From NCBI RefSeq assembly GCF_003261635.1, contig NZ_QFXK01000030.1:1-64000 (forward strand): 64,000 nt of DNA, read 5' to 3'. Position numbers and translations under genes: made by a program. Source of the DNA: Kribbella monticola. GTDB lineage: Bacteria; Actinomycetota; Actinomycetes; Propionibacteriales; Kribbellaceae. The notes below the pieces were generated by a model, which had not been told where the DNA came from, did not search any database, and was given only the letters and a program-made list of their open reading frames with translations. Positions 44,454-53,727 of this stretch are shown here, piece after piece; position 1 is the first letter of the stretch; each line of letters opens with the position of its first letter.

Positions 44454-45362
44454 ATGTTGTTGGTTGTCGGCGGCACCGGTGAGCTGGGCGGACGCGTCGT
44501 CCGCCTGCTCCGCGAGCAACAACACGAAGTCCGCTGCCTGGTCCGCGCAACGACCGACGCCTCCGAGCTCCAAGGCATGGGTGCGCAGGTGGTTCGTGGC
44601 GACCTCACCGATCCAGCAAGTCTGAAAGCGGCCTGCGAGGGGATCAGCACGGTCGTGGCGACCGCGACTGTCATCGCCAGGCGCCTGGCCGGAGTACGGA
44701 AGCCGTCGATCAAGGAAGCCGACGAGGTCGGTATGGCGAGCCTGATCGACGCGGCCGAGCAGACCGGCGTACGGCGGTTCGTCTACATCTCCTTTCCTGG
44801 TGTCGATGCCGCTACCGGTACGCCGCTGGAGCACGCCAAGCTCGCGACCGAGAAGCGACTGGAAAGGTCGACCCTGCAACGAGTCGTGGTCAGAGCGGAC
44901 GCCTTCCAGGAGGTACACCTGGCGCCGATCGGCCGGTTCGATCTGGCGGCGGGCAAGGTCGCGATCATCGGCAAGGGCGATACGAAGCAGCGGTGGATCA
45001 GCCAGGACGACGTCGCCGAACTGCTGGCAGCCGTAGCGGTCGAAGCAGATCCGCCCGCCCTGATCGTTGTCGGCGGCCCCGAGGCCATCAGCAAGAACGA
45101 GGCCGTCGCCATCGCGGAAGGCTTCCTCCATCGCCGGTTGAAGGTGCAGCGGATGCCCAGACCGGTCGCCCGGCTCGCGATCCGGCTGCTCCGCGGCCCC
45201 AACGACGCGCTCGCCTCGGTCTTCGGCGCAGGTCTGCTCCAGGACCTGCACGCAGGCGACTGGGACGACGAAGCCCTGCTCCAGCGCGGCATCAAGCCAC
45301 AGTCCGCCAGCACCTACCTCCGCGATCAGGCCCGGCTGCTCGCGGAGGCTCAGGAAGCCTGA
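44454..45362 (+). CDS. NmrA-like / NAD(P)-binding atypical SDR
   Basis: About 302 residues. N-terminal Rossmann motif LLVVGGTGELGGRVVRLL, RGDLTDPASLKAACEG, and ISFPGVDAATGTPLEHAK without the classical Tyr-x-x-x-Lys, which is the pattern of NmrA/complex-I-subunit-like atypical SDRs. These may be redox sensors rather than enzymes. ATG 44454 or GTG 44445. Its 3' end overlaps the convergent APH-GNAT gene by 13 bases. Confidence 0.85.
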   Translation: MLLVVGGTGELGGRVVRLLREQQHEVRCLVRATTDASELQGMGAQVVRGDLTDPASLKAACEGISTVVATATVIARRLAGVRKPSIKEADEVGMASLIDAAEQTGVRRFVYISFPGVDAATGTPLEHAKLATEKRLERSTLQRVVVRADAFQEVHLAPIGRFDLAAGKVAIIGKGDTKQRWISQDDVAELLAAVAVEADPPALIVVGGPEAISKNEAVAIAEGFLHRRLKVQRMPRPVARLAIRLLRGPNDALASVFGAGLLQDLHAGDWDDEALLQRGIKPQSASTYLRDQARLLAEAQEA

Positions 45363-46666
45363 TCAGCCAGACGCAAGGTGATGAACGGGATGGTGTCCCC
45401 AGGGAGCACATAGCGCTCGAACTCGACGAAGCCGTGGGACTCGGCAAAAGCAAGCCCCTCCACGTTCGAAGCCAGCACGATCGTTTCGATCGCGGAGCCG
45501 AGAGCCCGCGCACGAGCCAGCCCGCGCCGGTACAGCTCCTCTCCGAACCCCTGTCGCCGGTACGCCGGAAGGATCCGCGCGATCACCGTGACGGCCGACG
45601 TTTCGGCCGACGGCGGACGAACGGTCGAGCAACCGACCAAGTCCTCGCCGGAGTACGCAACCTCGAGCACGTTCCGCCCCACCCGCTCGCGCACATCGTC
45701 CAGCGACAACGGATCGGTCGGGATGATCTCGTTGTGCACAAGCTGCCAGTCGCGCATCAGCGCCTCGCTGTCCACCCGCTCGATCCGCAGCTTCGGCCGC
45801 GGAACAGCACCGAAGTCGGCCAGCACTTCATCGATCACGTACTGCGCGTTCGCCGCGATCCCCTTGTTCGTGTCGCGGTAATACGGCAACTGGATCAAAG
45901 CCATCGACAAAGCCCGCCCGCGGCCGCGATTCCAGGCATCCTCATCGACTGCCAACGCCTCGCGAAACACGGCGCGCGCCGAGCCGGTCAGCAGATTCCA
46001 CGCCGGAATCAGATCGCACGCGGGATCGCCCATTCCAGCAGTAGCGAAATCCAGTACTGCGGCCAGCCGACCGTCCCTGACCAATAGATTCGACGGCATC
46101 AGATCGCCATGCACCCAGCACTCCGACGAGGCAGGAGCAGCGGCCAGCGCGGACTCCCAGACAGCCGTCGCCGTGTCGGTGTCGATCCACCCCGCCAACT
46201 TCTCCAAGGCATCGCGGGTCTCGGCGTCCTGGGTGGTCAACGGCCCACCGCGATGAGCCGCCGGCCCACCAGCGAAGTCGATTCGTCGGAACGCCTGCAC
46301 GAAGGAGGCCAGATCCGCAGCGAGCACCTCATCACCGGCCGCAGGTACTGCACCGGGGATCCACCGCTGCACCGACCAGATCCACGGATATCCCTCCCCC
46401 GGCTCCCCGCGCCCCACCGGCGCCGGAATCTCGACCGGCAGCACATCCGCCAGCCGTGGCAGCCACTCCCACTCGGCCGCGATGTCCGCCACGCCGCCGG
46501 CGATCCGCGGCAACCTGACGGTCAGCGAGTCGCCCAGCCGGTACATCGCGTTCACGGTGCCGCTCGACGGGATCTCGCTCACCGGCAGCCCGGCCCATTG
46601 CGGGAACTGGGCCGCAATCAACCGCAGTACAAGGGTTTCGTCGATCTCGGCCTCGTCGGCGTGCAT
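45350..46666 (-). CDS. Fusion of APH-type phosphotransferase and GNAT acetyltransferase
   Basis: About 438 residues. Residues 1-~275 are an APH-like kinase: SGTVNAMYRLGDSLTVRLPR (N-lobe), CWVHGDLMPSNLLV (Brenner motif) and AVLDFATAGMGDPACDLIPAW (metal Asp). From ~295 a GNAT domain: RIERVDSEALMRDWQLVHNE, VARILPAYRRQGFGEELYRR (acetyl-CoA loop) and ASNVEGLAFAESHGF. Both sites look intact, so it may be bifunctional, formally like AAC-APH resistance enzymes but unrelated in order (APH first). Start ATG 46666; no strong Shine-Dalgarno. 49 bases downstream of the PLD gene. Confidence 0.87.
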   Translation of the reverse strand: MHADEAEIDETLVLRLIAAQFPQWAGLPVSEIPSSGTVNAMYRLGDSLTVRLPRIAGGVADIAAEWEWLPRLADVLPVEIPAPVGRGEPGEGYPWIWSVQRWIPGAVPAAGDEVLAADLASFVQAFRRIDFAGGPAAHRGGPLTTQDAETRDALEKLAGWIDTDTATAVWESALAAAPASSECWVHGDLMPSNLLVRDGRLAAVLDFATAGMGDPACDLIPAWNLLTGSARAVFREALAVDEDAWNRGRGRALSMALIQLPYYRDTNKGIAANAQYVIDEVLADFGAVPRPKLRIERVDSEALMRDWQLVHNEIIPTDPLSLDDVRERVGRNVLEVAYSGEDLVGCSTVRPPSAETSAVTVIARILPAYRRQGFGEELYRRGLARARALGSAIETIVLASNVEGLAFAESHGFVEFERYVLPGDTIPFITLRLADQAS

Positions 46667-46715
46667 CTTCACGCCACCATCCCACCGCGGACCGACCCTC
46701 GCTGTCGAACCGGTT

Positions 46716-48233
46716 TCAGAACTCGTCCCGCCGCCGCATCGCCCGGGGGCGGCCGTCCGGATCGTAGACGTGATCACTCATGAACCGCGACCACACAGCC
46801 GCCAGACCTCGCACCCGCACCGGCCGATGCCGCCGGACCTGGCCAGGCGGCCGGGCGCCGACCCGCCCCGCAGCGTGCCAACCGTCCAAGGCCGCCGCGG
46901 CCTTGGCCCACTGCGCGAAACCCTCCACCGGATCCAGCACCGGCTCGACCCCAAGATGCTCGGCCCAGAGCTCCGACCGCAAAGAACGCGCGAGTCCCTC
47001 CCCGACCACCGCACAGGTCAGCTCGCTGTCGTTCGTCCACGATCGCCGATTGAAGTTGTCGGATCCACAGGTGAACCACTCGTCGTCCACCACACAAACC
47101 TTCGCGTGCACGTAGATCGGCACCCCCTCGGCGTTCTCGAGGTTGTAGACGGCAACCCGGTCAGGCGCCACAGCCCGCATCGCGTCGATCGCCTGCAACT
47201 GCGCATAGCGAGCCGGCGGACCCGTAACGCGCCCATCGGAATCCGGATAGCGCGGCACCACAGCGATCACCCGCAACTCGGGCGCCCGCTCCAACGCAGT
47301 ACAGATGCCCTCAGCAACAACCGACGACCACAAGTACTGATCCTCGATGTAGATCAACCGCTCTGCACGCTCGAAAGCCTTCCGGTAGGCCCTGGCAATG
47401 CTGTACTCACCATGCGGCGCAAAAGGGAATCCCGGATGCTTGTGGCCGTACGTCCGCAACACCTGTACTGCGTGCCGTCCGGCCGCCGGCGGATCCGGAA
47501 ACGACTCCGGCAGCTTCGACGGATGCCGCGGCATCCGCGCCTTGCGCTGGACCAGCACCCGGTACGGCGTCCGTCGGTCGAGTGGATGCGGATCGTCCCA
47601 GCGCTCGATGAACGTTCGCAGCAGATCGCCGACCACGGGGCCGCGGATCTCCAGCGCGACGTCGTGCCAAGGCGTCCGGTTGCCGTACCGACGGTCCATC
47701 GGCGCCTGCTGCGGATCGCCCAGATGCCGGTGGTCGTCGCGTCGCTGGTGACTCAGGTCGATCCCGCCGACGAACGCCACATCCTTCTCGCCCGCGTTCC
47801 GGTGCCGGATCACGAACAGCTTCTGGTGATGCGACGCCAGCCGCCGGACTCGCTGGTCGAGCAGGATCTCGGCGCCGGCCTCGTTCAGCTCGGTGCCGAG
47901 CATCTGGTTCTCCTGCGCGTTGAACGACAGGTGATCCGAATGCGACCGCCACAGCAGACCCCGTACTTCGACGCCCGAGCGGGCGAGGTCGCACAGCACC
48001 GTGCCGACCGTGGGGCCGTCCGGGTACAGCGCCTCGTCGGCATCCCCTCGCCAGTCGGTGAAGTACACCCGATCGCCGGCCTTCAGCGCGCACAGTTCGT
48101 CGTACAAGCGCTGGAAGTAGACGGCACCGTGGATGAGCGGGCGGACCAGATTCCCGTCGCTCCATGAGCCGTCGCGATCGATGTCGGTCGCGGGATTGCC
48201 ACGCTCTTGCGGAGTCAGGAACCAGTCGCTCAC
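46716..48233 (-). CDS. Phospholipase D family protein
   Basis: A 505-residue PLD-superfamily enzyme with two HKD motifs: SHHQKLFVIRH ... FVGGIDLSHQR and YVHAKVCVVDDEWFTCGSDNFNRRS. FTDWRGDADEALYPDG near the N-terminus is typical of bacterial cardiolipin-synthase/PLD-like proteins. No signal peptide, so probably cytosolic or membrane-associated; could hydrolyse or transfer phosphatidyl groups. GTG start 48233, divergent from a membrane-protein gene 52 bases away. The basic C-terminal ~60 residues are low-complexity. Confidence 0.9.
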   Translation of the reverse strand: MSDWFLTPQERGNPATDIDRDGSWSDGNLVRPLIHGAVYFQRLYDELCALKAGDRVYFTDWRGDADEALYPDGPTVGTVLCDLARSGVEVRGLLWRSHSDHLSFNAQENQMLGTELNEAGAEILLDQRVRRLASHHQKLFVIRHRNAGEKDVAFVGGIDLSHQRRDDHRHLGDPQQAPMDRRYGNRTPWHDVALEIRGPVVGDLLRTFIERWDDPHPLDRRTPYRVLVQRKARMPRHPSKLPESFPDPPAAGRHAVQVLRTYGHKHPGFPFAPHGEYSIARAYRKAFERAERLIYIEDQYLWSSVVAEGICTALERAPELRVIAVVPRYPDSDGRVTGPPARYAQLQAIDAMRAVAPDRVAVYNLENAEGVPIYVHAKVCVVDDEWFTCGSDNFNRRSWTNDSELTCAVVGEGLARSLRSELWAEHLGVEPVLDPVEGFAQWAKAAAALDGWHAAGRVGARPPGQVRRHRPVRVRGLAAVWSRFMSDHVYDPDGRPRAMRRRDEF

Positions 48234-48285
48234 CCCGGACGAGTACCCGCCTCACGCCGTTTGGAACAAATGAGAGGGTGGACGA

Positions 48286-49065
48286 ATGGATCGGGTACGG
48301 CGCAGAGCCGGGTGGTTGCTGACAGTGGGCCTGCTCGCGCTGACCGGGTGGACCACGGTGGTGGGTTCCCTGATGCCGAACTGGTTCGATGCGACCGAGG
48401 ACTGCGCAAAGCGCTTCGAACGGCCCGACAGCCACGGGATCCGGGTGGCGACCCACTGGTTCCCGCCGACCGCGAGCTGTGACTTCGGCGGCGGAGATGT
48501 CCGGCACTTCATCTCGCCGCTCACGACCGTCCTGCTGACCGTCACCATGCTGCTCATCGCGGCAACCACCGCTACCGGCCTGTACTTCGCCGGCCGCCGC
48601 TTCTTCGAGCCGGACGACGTCGTCCGCTCCGCCGAAGGCGTCGACCTGAAGGCGCGCCTGGTCGCCCAGCTGTCCAGCGGCGCGGTCCTCTTCGTCCTGG
48701 CGATCGCCGCCTACACCGGGGCGAGTGCTTTCGCGATCATTCTCGGCGGCGCTTCGGGCGGGATCGTTTTCGGCCTTGTCGGCTTGATCATGGTCGCCGG
48801 GTTGGGAGCCGGCCTGGATCGCCAGGTCGGCCCGCTGCCGAGCGCCCCGCTCCAGTCGCGACGCCGGGGTGCGGCGGCCGGGCTGATCACCTTCATCGTC
48901 ACTTTCATGGTGACGGCAGCGGCCGGGCGGATGCCGTTCTTCCGGATCTGGGCCGCTCCGCTCAGCGCCGTGATCTACGCCGTCGTCGTACTGGTCCAGT
49001 GGTCGCGACATCGGGCGGCGACCACCGACCGGGGCGAGCGCGATCGGCGAGCTAGCCCGGTCTGA
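48286..49065 (+). CDS. Hypothetical multi-pass membrane protein
   Basis: A 259-residue protein with about five or six TM segments: one at 10-30, then an exoplasmic loop with two Cys (DATEDCAKRFERPDSHG; PTASCDFGGGD), a TM near 80-100, and a C-terminal four-TM region. The Cys pair may form a disulfide. Unrecognised. Its 3' end overlaps the convergent FAD-oxidase gene by 14 bases. Confidence 0.82.
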   Translation: MDRVRRRAGWLLTVGLLALTGWTTVVGSLMPNWFDATEDCAKRFERPDSHGIRVATHWFPPTASCDFGGGDVRHFISPLTTVLLTVTMLLIAATTATGLYFAGRRFFEPDDVVRSAEGVDLKARLVAQLSSGAVLFVLAIAAYTGASAFAIILGGASGGIVFGLVGLIMVAGLGAGLDRQVGPLPSAPLQSRRRGAAAGLITFIVTFMVTAAAGRMPFFRIWAAPLSAVIYAVVVLVQWSRHRAATTDRGERDRRASPV

Positions 49066-50410
49066 TGTTCTGGTTCAACCTGAAGACGTTGTCCGGATCG
49101 AACTCGGTCTTCACCCGGGCCAGCCGGTCGTAGTTGTCCTTGCCGAAGCCGGCCACCACGCGATCGTGGCCCTCGTCACCGATGAAGTTGAGGTAGACCG
49201 CGCCCGTCGAGTACGGCGCGAGGTCGGCGCAGACGTTCTTCGCCCAGGCGATCCCGTCGGCGTCGTCGGCCGGGTCGGACCACACGCCGTACGACTGGAC
49301 CACCCAGGGGGCGCTGCGGTGCGGTAGCGGCCACTTGTCGGCGTACCGGGCCACGGCGCCGCCCCATGGGCAAACGAGCTGTTGAGAGGTCATCGGCGAT
49401 GGCATGTCGGCCGCCCGGGCGCCGAAGAGGTCAACGGCTTCGTCGGGCCAGGACGCGAGGTGCTCGGCCGACCAGTAGTTGCGGAATCCTGGTGGATCGT
49501 CGAGCGCCGACTGCACTTCGGCGTACGGGAGTTCGGCGAGCATCATGCCGTCGGGGGCGAGCTCGAGTACCGGCGCCAACGCCGTACGCAGCTCTGCGCC
49601 GGAGCCGGTGAAGGTCGCGGTCACGCCGACGGCCGCCTTGCCCTGCAGGGCCGGCGGTACGAAGTCCCGGCGTGGAGCGGCGGCGTAGAACACGCTGCCG
49701 CCGAGTTCGTCCGGCGCGCCCTGCTCGAAGAGGTCACGGTAGGCCCGCATCACGGTCGGACCGGCGTCCGCGGGCCAGAAGAGTCTCGCAAGCGTCATCC
49801 CGGGGAGCGGATGCAGCCTCAGGGTCAATGCGGTGGCCACACCGAAGTTGCCGCCACCACCGTGCAGCGCCCAGAACAGCTCCCGGTTCTTTGTCTCGTC
49901 GGCGATGACCAACTCGCCGTCGGCGGTGATCAACTCCACCGAGACCAGGCTGTCGCAAGCCAGCCCGAACTTCCGCTCCAGCCACCCAGACCCGCCACCG
50001 AGAGTCAGCCCGGCGACACCCGTCGACGAGACTCGCCCGCCCGTCGTCGCCATCGAGTACGACCACGCGGCGCGGTCGAGATCGGCCCAGGTCGCACCAC
50101 CTCCGACGCGGGCGATCCGGGCGTCGGGATCGAGCTGGACGTTCCGCATCTTGCGCAGATCGATGACCAGACCGCCATCGGTCACCCCGGTCCCGGCGAC
50201 GCTGTGTCCGGCACCCCGGACGGCGATCTCGAGCCCCTGCCGTACGCCGAACCGGACGGCCGCAGCGACATCGGCGGCCGACTCACACTGCGCGATCAAA
50301 GCGGGCCGCTTGTCGATCATGGCGTTGAACACCGCCCGGGCCCCGTCGTACCCGGAGTCACCCGGCCGCAACAACACCCCGCCGAACCCCTCCACCGGCC
50401 GCCCAGCCAT
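49052..50410 (-). CDS. FAD-linked oxidase, berberine bridge enzyme (BBE) type
   Basis: A 452-residue vanillyl-alcohol-oxidase-fold flavoprotein. FAD domain: IAVRGAGHSVAG with the His that is the usual 8-alpha covalent attachment site, and GGGSGWLERKFGLACDS with the Cys that makes the second (6-S) bond, so bicovalent FAD is expected. The C-terminal BBE motif YLNFIGDEGHDRVVAGFGKDNYDRLARVK is seen in part. Substrates range from sugars to secondary metabolites. ATG 50410 is chosen because GGGGGAG stands 6 bases before it. No signal peptide. Confidence 0.92.
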   Translation of the reverse strand: MAGRPVEGFGGVLLRPGDSGYDGARAVFNAMIDKRPALIAQCESAADVAAAVRFGVRQGLEIAVRGAGHSVAGTGVTDGGLVIDLRKMRNVQLDPDARIARVGGGATWADLDRAAWSYSMATTGGRVSSTGVAGLTLGGGSGWLERKFGLACDSLVSVELITADGELVIADETKNRELFWALHGGGGNFGVATALTLRLHPLPGMTLARLFWPADAGPTVMRAYRDLFEQGAPDELGGSVFYAAAPRRDFVPPALQGKAAVGVTATFTGSGAELRTALAPVLELAPDGMMLAELPYAEVQSALDDPPGFRNYWSAEHLASWPDEAVDLFGARAADMPSPMTSQQLVCPWGGAVARYADKWPLPHRSAPWVVQSYGVWSDPADDADGIAWAKNVCADLAPYSTGAVYLNFIGDEGHDRVVAGFGKDNYDRLARVKTEFDPDNVFRLNQNIRPG

Positions 50411-50485
50411 CGCCACTCCCCCTCGCCCGCCCACCCCCAGGTGACAGACCAGATGCTGCCGCCCACCCGAGTTCCGGTCAACGGC

Positions 50486-51220
50486 TCAGAGCCGGGAGCC
50501 ACCGGTCGCATCGACGACCTGGCCACTGACCCAGCGCGCGTCGTCGGAGGCAAGGAAGGCGACCACATCGGCGATGTCACCCGGTTGCCCGACCCGTCCG
50601 AACACCGAGTACGACGCTGCCTGCCGGGCGGCTTCGGGATCTTCGAGCCAGTCGTTCATCTCCGTCTCGATGATGCCGGGGGCAACAGAGTTGACGGTGA
50701 TGCCGCGCGGCCCGAGTTCCTTGGCGAGGGCCAGCGTCAGCGTGTTCAACGCACCCTTGGTCATCGCGTACGGCGCGTCTTCGGGGAACGCGATTCTCGT
50801 AACCCCCGAGCTGATGTTGACGATCCGGCCGCCGTCGCGCAATCGCCGTACGCCCTGCTGGATCAGGAAGAACGGCGCCTTCACGTTCACCGCGACGATC
50901 TGGTCGAACCACTCGGGCGTGACCTCGGCCAGCGGCTGCTGCCTGGTGATGCCGGCGTTGTTCACCAAGATGTCCAGCCCGTCGGCCTCATGATCGAAGG
51001 CCGCCCACAATGTCTCGACCGCATCGGCCGCGGCCAGATCCGCCTGTACTGCGAACGCGTCGCCACCGGCTGCGCGGATGTCGTCCACGGTCTGCTTCGC
51101 GGCCGTCTCATTGTTGCCGTAGTGCACAGCCACCCGGGTGCCGTCGGCAGCCAACCGCACCGCGATCGCCCGGCCGATCCCTCTGCTGCCGCCGGTCACC
51201 AACGCTGTCTTGTCCCGCAA
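50486..51220 (-). CDS. Short-chain dehydrogenase/reductase (FabG-like)
   Basis: A 244-residue classical SDR: ALVTGGSRGIGRAIA, NNAGI, catalytic NISSG and YAMTKGALN, PGIIETEM. Resembles 3-oxoacyl reductases/glucose dehydrogenase types. TTG start at 51220 is forced: an in-frame TAG lies two codons upstream. Divergent from a TetR gene with two operator-like palindromes between, so it is the likely regulated target. Confidence 0.92.
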   Translation of the reverse strand: MRDKTALVTGGSRGIGRAIAVRLAADGTRVAVHYGNNETAAKQTVDDIRAAGGDAFAVQADLAAADAVETLWAAFDHEADGLDILVNNAGITRQQPLAEVTPEWFDQIVAVNVKAPFFLIQQGVRRLRDGGRIVNISSGVTRIAFPEDAPYAMTKGALNTLTLALAKELGPRGITVNSVAPGIIETEMNDWLEDPEAARQAASYSVFGRVGQPGDIADVVAFLASDDARWVSGQVVDATGGSRL

Positions 51221-51236
51221 GACCTAGTCCTTTCTC

Positions 51237-51285
51237 TAGCGATCACTACAGAAAGGACGGTAGCAGGGTTTTGTAGTGGCCGCTA
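51237..51285. promoter_or_regulatory. Two TetR operator-like sites
   Basis: TAGCGATCACTA (51237-51248) and TAGTGGCCGCTA (51274-51285), near-palindromic 12-mers of consensus TAGYGRYCRCTA, spaced 37 bases, in the 78-base SDR/TetR divergent promoter. Confidence 0.68.
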
Positions 51286-51298
51286 TAGAATGTCTGTC

Positions 51299-51916
51299 AT
51301 GACGGCGCAGCGCGGACGGCCGCGCTCCTTCGATCGGCAGGCGGCTCTCGAGCGGGCGGCGCTGGCGTTCTGGGAGCACGGGTACGAGACGACTTCGATC
51401 AGCGATCTGACGACTGCTTTAGGGATCGGCGCGCCCAGCCTGTACGCGGCCTTCGGGGACAAGCGGCAGTTGTTCTACGAGGCGGTGGCGAGTTATCAGG
51501 CGACTCACGGCTCGTTCACGGCCCGCGCTATGGCTGAGGAGCCGACCGCTCGGGATGCGATCGTGCGGATCCTGCGCGAGGCGGCCACGGAGTACACCTC
51601 ACCTGACCATCCGCGCGGCTGCCTCGTGATCAGCGCGGCGCAGAACTGCTCGCCCGCCTCGGCTGATGTGGCGAAAGCGCTGCGTGACACGCGGAACAAG
51701 AACCTCCGACTACTGGAGGATCGCATCCGTTCGGATGTCGACTCCGGAATTCTGCCGGGCGACACCGACGCTCACGGGCTGGCGTTGTTCGCCGCCGCCA
51801 CGACCCAGGGGATGTCCCAGCAGGCCCGGGACGGTGCGGGGCGAGAAGATCTTGAGGCGATCGCCGAGGCGGCCGTTCGCGCCTTGCCGCAGTCTTCGGC
51901 AACCGCTTGCCGTTAG
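51299..51916 (+). CDS. TetR family regulator
   Basis: A 205-residue repressor: N-terminal HTH ISDLTTALGIGAPSLYAAFG preceded by RAALAFWEHGYETTS; C-terminal ligand domain with HPRGCLVISAAQNCSPASAD, as in the AcrR/TetR_C_ group that controls SDRs or reductases. ATG 51299 or ATG 51290. Probably represses the divergent SDR and itself. Downstream larA begins 9 bases after its stop, so larA may be in the same transcript. Confidence 0.9.
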   Translation: MTAQRGRPRSFDRQAALERAALAFWEHGYETTSISDLTTALGIGAPSLYAAFGDKRQLFYEAVASYQATHGSFTARAMAEEPTARDAIVRILREAATEYTSPDHPRGCLVISAAQNCSPASADVAKALRDTRNKNLRLLEDRIRSDVDSGILPGDTDAHGLALFAAATTQGMSQQARDGAGREDLEAIAEAAVRALPQSSATACR

Positions 51917-51925
51917 GCTGGGGGG

Positions 51926-53167
51926 ATGACTGTCACCGATGCGCAGGCCGCCGCAGTACTTGGCGGGCCCGGGCAGCTGCTCTCCGACGAGGACGTCGTT
52001 GCGTTCATCCACGAGCAGCTGGCCGGTGCCGGGCTCGACGGTCGCAGTGTCTGTGTGATCGTCCCCGATGCGACGCGGAGTTGCCCACTTCCCCTGCTGC
52101 TGCGCGCGGTTGACGACGCCTTGACCGGCAGGGTCTCCAGACTGACCGTGTTGGTTGCCCTAGGCACCCATGCGGAGATGTCGGCGGAGGAGCTGCGGGT
52201 CCACCTCGGCGGCGAGTACGCCGTACTGAACCATGAATGGTGGAAGCCGGAGACCTTCGTCGAACTCGGCACGATCAGCGCGGACAAGGTCGCGGAGATC
52301 TCGGGTGGCCTGCTGCACGAGAGCGTTCCGGTCCGGCTCAATCGGGCGGTCGTCGAACACGATGTCGCGCTGGTCGTCGGCCCGGTCTTCCCGCACGAAG
52401 TGGTCGGCTTCTCGGGCGGCAACAAATACTTCTTCCCGGGCGTCGCCGGGCAAGAGGTGATCGACCTGTCGCACTGGCTCGGCGCGTTGATCACCAGCGC
52501 CGACATCATCGGTACGCCGGGCATCACGCCGGTGCGCGCCTTGATCAACGAGGCGGCCGCGCTGATCCCCGCCGAGAAACTCGCGCTGTCGGTGGTGGCC
52601 CAATCGGGCACGAACGCCTTGAACGCGGTCGCTTTCGGCGACACCGCCTCCTCTTGGCGAGCAGCCGCTGCCGTCTCCGCCGAGACCCACGTGCGCTACC
52701 TGGAGGAGCCCGTACGCCGGGTGGTCTCCCTGATGCCGCCCCGCTACCAGGACATCTGGACGGCCGCGAAGGGCTTCTACAAGGTCGAGCCGATCGTCGC
52801 CGACGGCGGCGAGGTGATCCTCTACGCGCCCCACGTCACCCAACTCGCCGCGATGCACCCCGAGATCGAGCAGATCGGCTACCACTGCCGCGACTACTTC
52901 CTCGGCCAGTGGGACCAGTTCCGCGACCTCCACTGGGGCGTGCTGGCCCACTCCACCCACCTCCGCGGCGCCGGCACCTGGGACCCCCTCACCGGCGAAC
53001 ACTGCCGCCTCACCGTCACCCTCGCCACCGCCATCCCCGAACCCACCGTCCGAGCCGCCAACCTCAACTACCTCAACCCCGCAGACCTCGACCTCACCCT
53101 GTACGAGAACGACCCCACCACCCTGGTCCTCCCCAACGCCGGCGAAATCCTGCACCGGCTGAAATGA
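51926..53167 (+). CDS. larA: LarA-family nickel-dependent racemase
   Basis: A 413-residue LarA-type protein (2-hydroxyacid racemase/epimerase). Conserved: VIVPDATRSCP, GTHAEMS (His82), FPHEVVGFSGGNKYFFPG with His157 and Lys167, and LSHWLG His183. The spacing His157-Lys167-His183 equals that of the catalytic His, the pincer-linking Lys and the Ni-ligand His of Lactobacillus LarA (174/184/200). It therefore should carry the nickel-pincer nucleotide; larB/C/E, needed to make that cofactor, are not in the window. Substrate unknown. Confidence 0.87.
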   Translation: MTVTDAQAAAVLGGPGQLLSDEDVVAFIHEQLAGAGLDGRSVCVIVPDATRSCPLPLLLRAVDDALTGRVSRLTVLVALGTHAEMSAEELRVHLGGEYAVLNHEWWKPETFVELGTISADKVAEISGGLLHESVPVRLNRAVVEHDVALVVGPVFPHEVVGFSGGNKYFFPGVAGQEVIDLSHWLGALITSADIIGTPGITPVRALINEAAALIPAEKLALSVVAQSGTNALNAVAFGDTASSWRAAAAVSAETHVRYLEEPVRRVVSLMPPRYQDIWTAAKGFYKVEPIVADGGEVILYAPHVTQLAAMHPEIEQIGYHCRDYFLGQWDQFRDLHWGVLAHSTHLRGAGTWDPLTGEHCRLTVTLATAIPEPTVRAANLNYLNPADLDLTLYENDPTTLVLPNAGEILHRLK

Positions 53168-53644
53168 CTACCGGAGCTGCAGGTCCCACGGCCCGCCGTG
53201 CACGTTGACAGTCAAGTCCAGACCGAGAAACGTGAACGGCTGGATGGCGTGCACTTGGTAGTCCCCGGGCAGCAGCACCGCTTGGGTCTCGCAGGCGACG
53301 AGGTTGAGGATCGACGAGTAGGCGTGAGCACCGCCGGGCTGGATCGCGTACGTCGTACCAACTGGTCGCACGCCGCCCGCACCCGCGACAACCACACCGT
53401 CCTTGGTGATCGCCATTCGAGCGCCGCTGCGATAGGTCGCGAGGCGAACTACCGCGCCCGTGAGGTTCTTCAGCGACATCTCTATCGGCATGACCACCTG
53501 CTGGCCAATCCGAAGTTGGCTGGGCAGCGACGCATCGAGTTGAAGCTCGCCGGTATTCCGCTCTGGGTCGATGCGGGAGCCGCAGGTGCCGAACCTGGCG
53601 AGCAGCAACTGCCGTGCCCTGTCGTCGGACGCCTGATCGCTCAT
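53168..53644 (-). CDS. Hypothetical protein
   Basis: A 158-residue soluble protein with a predicted beta-sandwich (VVMPIEMSLKNLTGAVVRLA; AITKDGVVVAGAGGVRP; LLPGDYQVHAIQPFTFLGLD). The pattern of an NLTG-type strand and a late LPPG/LLPGDY loop recalls intracellular proteinase-inhibitor (BsuPI)-like or immunoglobulin-like domains. Not recognised with certainty. ATG 53644 has GAGAGG 5 bases before. Stop abuts the larA stop with no spacing. Confidence 0.72.
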   Translation of the reverse strand: MSDQASDDRARQLLLARFGTCGSRIDPERNTGELQLDASLPSQLRIGQQVVMPIEMSLKNLTGAVVRLATYRSGARMAITKDGVVVAGAGGVRPVGTTYAIQPGGAHAYSSILNLVACETQAVLLPGDYQVHAIQPFTFLGLDLTVNVHGGPWDLQLR

Positions 53645-53727
53645 CGACACCTCTCCCGCGGTATCACCACCCTCTTCTCCATCGAACCGGCTGACAAGGA
53701 GGTGACTCGCTAGTAGCGTTCGCGTGC

